A DNA stretch of 9,037 bases from DATILL01 sp035476575 (lineage in GTDB: Bacteria; Actinomycetota; Actinomycetes; Mycobacteriales; JACQDL01). Each line of letters opens with the position of its first letter. The stretch's first letter is position 1. The notes under the pieces were generated by a model, which was not told where the DNA came from, did not search any database, and worked only from the letters and a program-made list of their open reading frames with translations. A program made the position numbers and the translations under genes. The DNA is taken from the NCBI GenBank assembly GCA_035476575.1, contig DATILL010000037.1, positions 1-9,037 on the forward strand, in the 5' to 3' direction. This document shows positions 7,082 to 9,037 of this stretch, in pieces.

Positions 7082-9037
7082 GTGCGAACCCAGCGCGACA
7101 TCGTGCCCACCACCGGCCGCTTCGAGGTGGTCAGTGAGCTTCGCCCGTCCGGAGACCAGCCAACCGCGATCGAGGAGCTGGAGCGCCGGGTCAAGGCCGG
7201 CGAGCGGGACGTCGTCCTGCTCGGCGCCACCGGCACCGGCAAGTCGGCGACCACCGCCTGGCTGATCGAGCGAGTGCAGCGGCCCACCCTGCTGATCGAG
7301 CCGAACAAGACGCTCGCCGCCCAGATCGCCAACGAGCTGCGCGAGATGCTGCCGCACAACGCGGTGGAGTACTTCGTCAGCTACTACGACTACTACCAGC
7401 CCGAGGCCTACGTCCCCCAGACCGACACCTACATCGAGAAGGACTCCTCGATCAACGACGAGGTGGAGCGGCTGCGGCACTCGGCCACGATGAGCCTGCT
7501 CACCCGCCGCGACGTCGTGGTGGTGGCCACCGTCTCCTGCATCTACGGCCTGGGCACCCCCTCGGAGTACGTCGACCGCGCGGTCCGGCTGCGGGTGGGG
7601 GAGTCCCACGACCGTGACCGGCTGCTGCGGGACCTGGTGCACGAGCAGTACACCCGCAACGACCTGTCCTTCACCCGAGGCACCTTCCGGGTGCGCGGCG
7701 ACACCGTCGAGATCTTCCCGGTGTACGAGGAGCTGGCGGTCCGGGCGGAGATGTTCGGCGACGAGGTCGAGCGGCTGTACTACCTTCACCCGCTGACCGG
7801 CGAGGTGGTTCGCGAGGTCGAGGAGGTCTTCGTCTTCCCGGCCACCCACTACGTCGCCGGCCCGGAGCGGATGGAGCGGGCTGTCCGCGGGATCGAGACC
7901 GAGCTGGCCGAGCGGCTGGCCGAGCTGGAGCGCGGCGGCAAGCTGCTGGAGGCGCAGCGGCTGCGGATGCGCACGACGTACGACGTCGAGATGATGCGCC
8001 AGGTCGGCTCGTGCTCGGGCATCGAGAACTACTCGATGCACATCGACGGCCGACACCCCGGAGACCCGTCGTACACCCTGCTCGACTACTTCCCGGACGA
8101 CTTCCTGCTGGTGATCGACGAGTCGCACGTGACCGTGCCGCAGATCGGCGGGATGTACGAAGGCGACGCCTCACGCAAGCGGATGCTGATCGAGCACGGC
8201 TTCCGGCTCCCGTCGGCCGCGGACAACCGGCCACTGCGCTGGGACGAGTTCACCGAGCGGATCGGGCAGACGGTCTACCTGTCGGCGACGCCGGGGCCGT
8301 TCGAGCTCGGCCGGGTGGTCAGCGGCACCGGCGGCATCGTCGAGCAGATCATCCGGCCGACCGGGCTGGTCGACCCCGAGGTGCTGGTCAAGCCGACCAA
8401 GGGCCAGATCGACGACCTGATCCACGAGATCCGGCTGCGCGCCGAGCGGGACGAGCGGGTGCTGGTCACCACGCTGACCAAGAAGATGTCCGAGGACCTC
8501 ACCGACTACCTGCTCGAGCAGGGCCTGCGGGTGCGCTACCTGCACTCCAACATCGACACGGTGCAGCGCATCGAGATCCTGCGAGACCTCCGGCTCGGCG
8601 AGTTCGACGTCCTCGTCGGGATCAACCTGCTGCGTGAAGGGCTCGACCTTCCCGAGGTCACGCTCGTCGCGATCCTCGACGCCGACAAGGAGGGCTTCCT
8701 GCGCAGTGCGACGTCCCTCATCCAGATCATCGGACGAACCGCCCGCAACGTCGAAGGTCAGGTGTTGATGTACGCCGACAACATGACGGACTCCATGACA
8801 TCCGCCATCTCGGAGACGAACCGCCGCCGCGAGATCCAGATGGCCTACAACGAGGAGCACGGGATCGACCCGCAGACGATCCGCAAGGCGGTCACCGACA
8901 TCCTCTCGATGCTCCGCCCGGCGGAGACGGCGCCAGCGCCCGGCAAGGACCAGCGGTCGCGCCAGCACGACCGCGTCCGCCGCGACCTCGCCGAGCTGCC
9001 CGGTGACGAGGTCCGCCGCCTGATCCTCACGCTGGAG
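7082..9037 (+). CDS. uvrB: UvrABC system protein B (UvrB), 3'-truncated
   Basis: UvrB is the ATP-dependent damage-verification subunit of nucleotide excision repair, loaded by UvrA and then recruiting UvrC. The frame stays open for 652 codons to the window edge with no stop. Landmarks numbered from GTG 7082: TGRFEVVSE at 11-19; SGDQP at 23-27; Walker A GATGTGKS at 48-55; the DNA-clamping beta-hairpin region starting YYDYYQPEAY at 101-110 and followed by TDTYIEKDSSIND; DESH at 346-349; helicase motif V GINLLREGLDLPEV at 513-526; and motif VI QIIGRTARN at 548-556. The C-terminal UVR domain that binds UvrC should follow just past the edge. GTG 7082 is chosen because it gives the short N-terminus usual before the GRF motif. 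In-frame GTGs at 7073 and 7103 are alternatives. No Shine-Dalgarno precedes any of them, so a leaderless mRNA is likely. It is divergent from treX. All motifs look intact. Confidence 0.97.
   Translation, partial: MRTQRDIVPTTGRFEVVSELRPSGDQPTAIEELERRVKAGERDVVLLGATGTGKSATTAWLIERVQRPTLLIEPNKTLAAQIANELREMLPHNAVEYFVSYYDYYQPEAYVPQTDTYIEKDSSINDEVERLRHSATMSLLTRRDVVVVATVSCIYGLGTPSEYVDRAVRLRVGESHDRDRLLRDLVHEQYTRNDLSFTRGTFRVRGDTVEIFPVYEELAVRAEMFGDEVERLYYLHPLTGEVVREVEEVFVFPATHYVAGPERMERAVRGIETELAERLAELERGGKLLEAQRLRMRTTYDVEMMRQVGSCSGIENYSMHIDGRHPGDPSYTLLDYFPDDFLLVIDESHVTVPQIGGMYEGDASRKRMLIEHGFRLPSAADNRPLRWDEFTERIGQTVYLSATPGPFELGRVVSGTGGIVEQIIRPTGLVDPEVLVKPTKGQIDDLIHEIRLRAERDERVLVTTLTKKMSEDLTDYLLEQGLRVRYLHSNIDTVQRIEILRDLRLGEFDVLVGINLLREGLDLPEVTLVAILDADKEGFLRSATSLIQIIGRTARNVEGQVLMYADNMTDSMTSAISETNRRREIQMAYNEEHGIDPQTIRKAVTDILSMLRPAETAPAPGKDQRSRQHDRVRRDLAELPGDEVRRLILTLE

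Noticed and set aside
6989..8128. 379-codon minus-strand open frame over the uvrB start and promoter
   Set aside because: It lies antisense to conserved uvrB helicase sequence and has no recognisable content.

Overview
The window comes from a very high-G+C bacterium, almost certainly an actinomycete. The evidence is the near-uniform G/C at third codon positions, the GTG starts, the actinobacterial character of the UvrB, TreX and TreY sequences, and a probably leaderless uvrB. I cannot fix the genus from the sequence.

Layout, left to right. (1) Bases 1-765 (+) are the 3' part of an ABC-3 family zinc/manganese permease whose start lies before the window. (2) Bases 766-917 separate two convergent genes and hold a long nested inverted repeat (813-904), the likely shared terminator. 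(3) Bases 918-2240 (-) encode a 440-residue protein I do not recognise. It has one N-terminal membrane helix followed by a long Pro/Ala-rich tail built from three recurring short motifs: G[GRQ]x[YH]A, GAVSMATPPAP and FSVVTGS. (4) Bases 2241-2513 are non-coding, with one small dyad and a weak hairpin after treY. (5) Bases 2514-6897 (-) hold treX then treY with a single base between them: glycogen debranching enzyme and maltooligosyltrehalose synthase. treZ, the usual third partner, does not follow treY. (6) Bases 6898-7081 are a divergent promoter region. Its uvrB side carries a 7-bp-arm palindrome and a promoter-like element next to the start codon. (7) Bases 7082-9037 (+) are uvrB, open through the window end and so missing its 3' end.

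How the genes work together. TreX removes branches from glycogen. TreY then turns the reducing end of the resulting maltooligosaccharides into a trehalose linkage, and a TreZ elsewhere would be needed to release free trehalose. UvrB is the damage-verification subunit of nucleotide excision repair, and the permease imports divalent metal; both look like unrelated housekeeping neighbours. The unusual element is the motif-repeat membrane protein. Its motifs occur in a recurring A-B-C order and it ends in a tight run of four FSVVT copies, which suggests a multivalent scaffold or binding protein that appears undescribed. That functional reading is inference.
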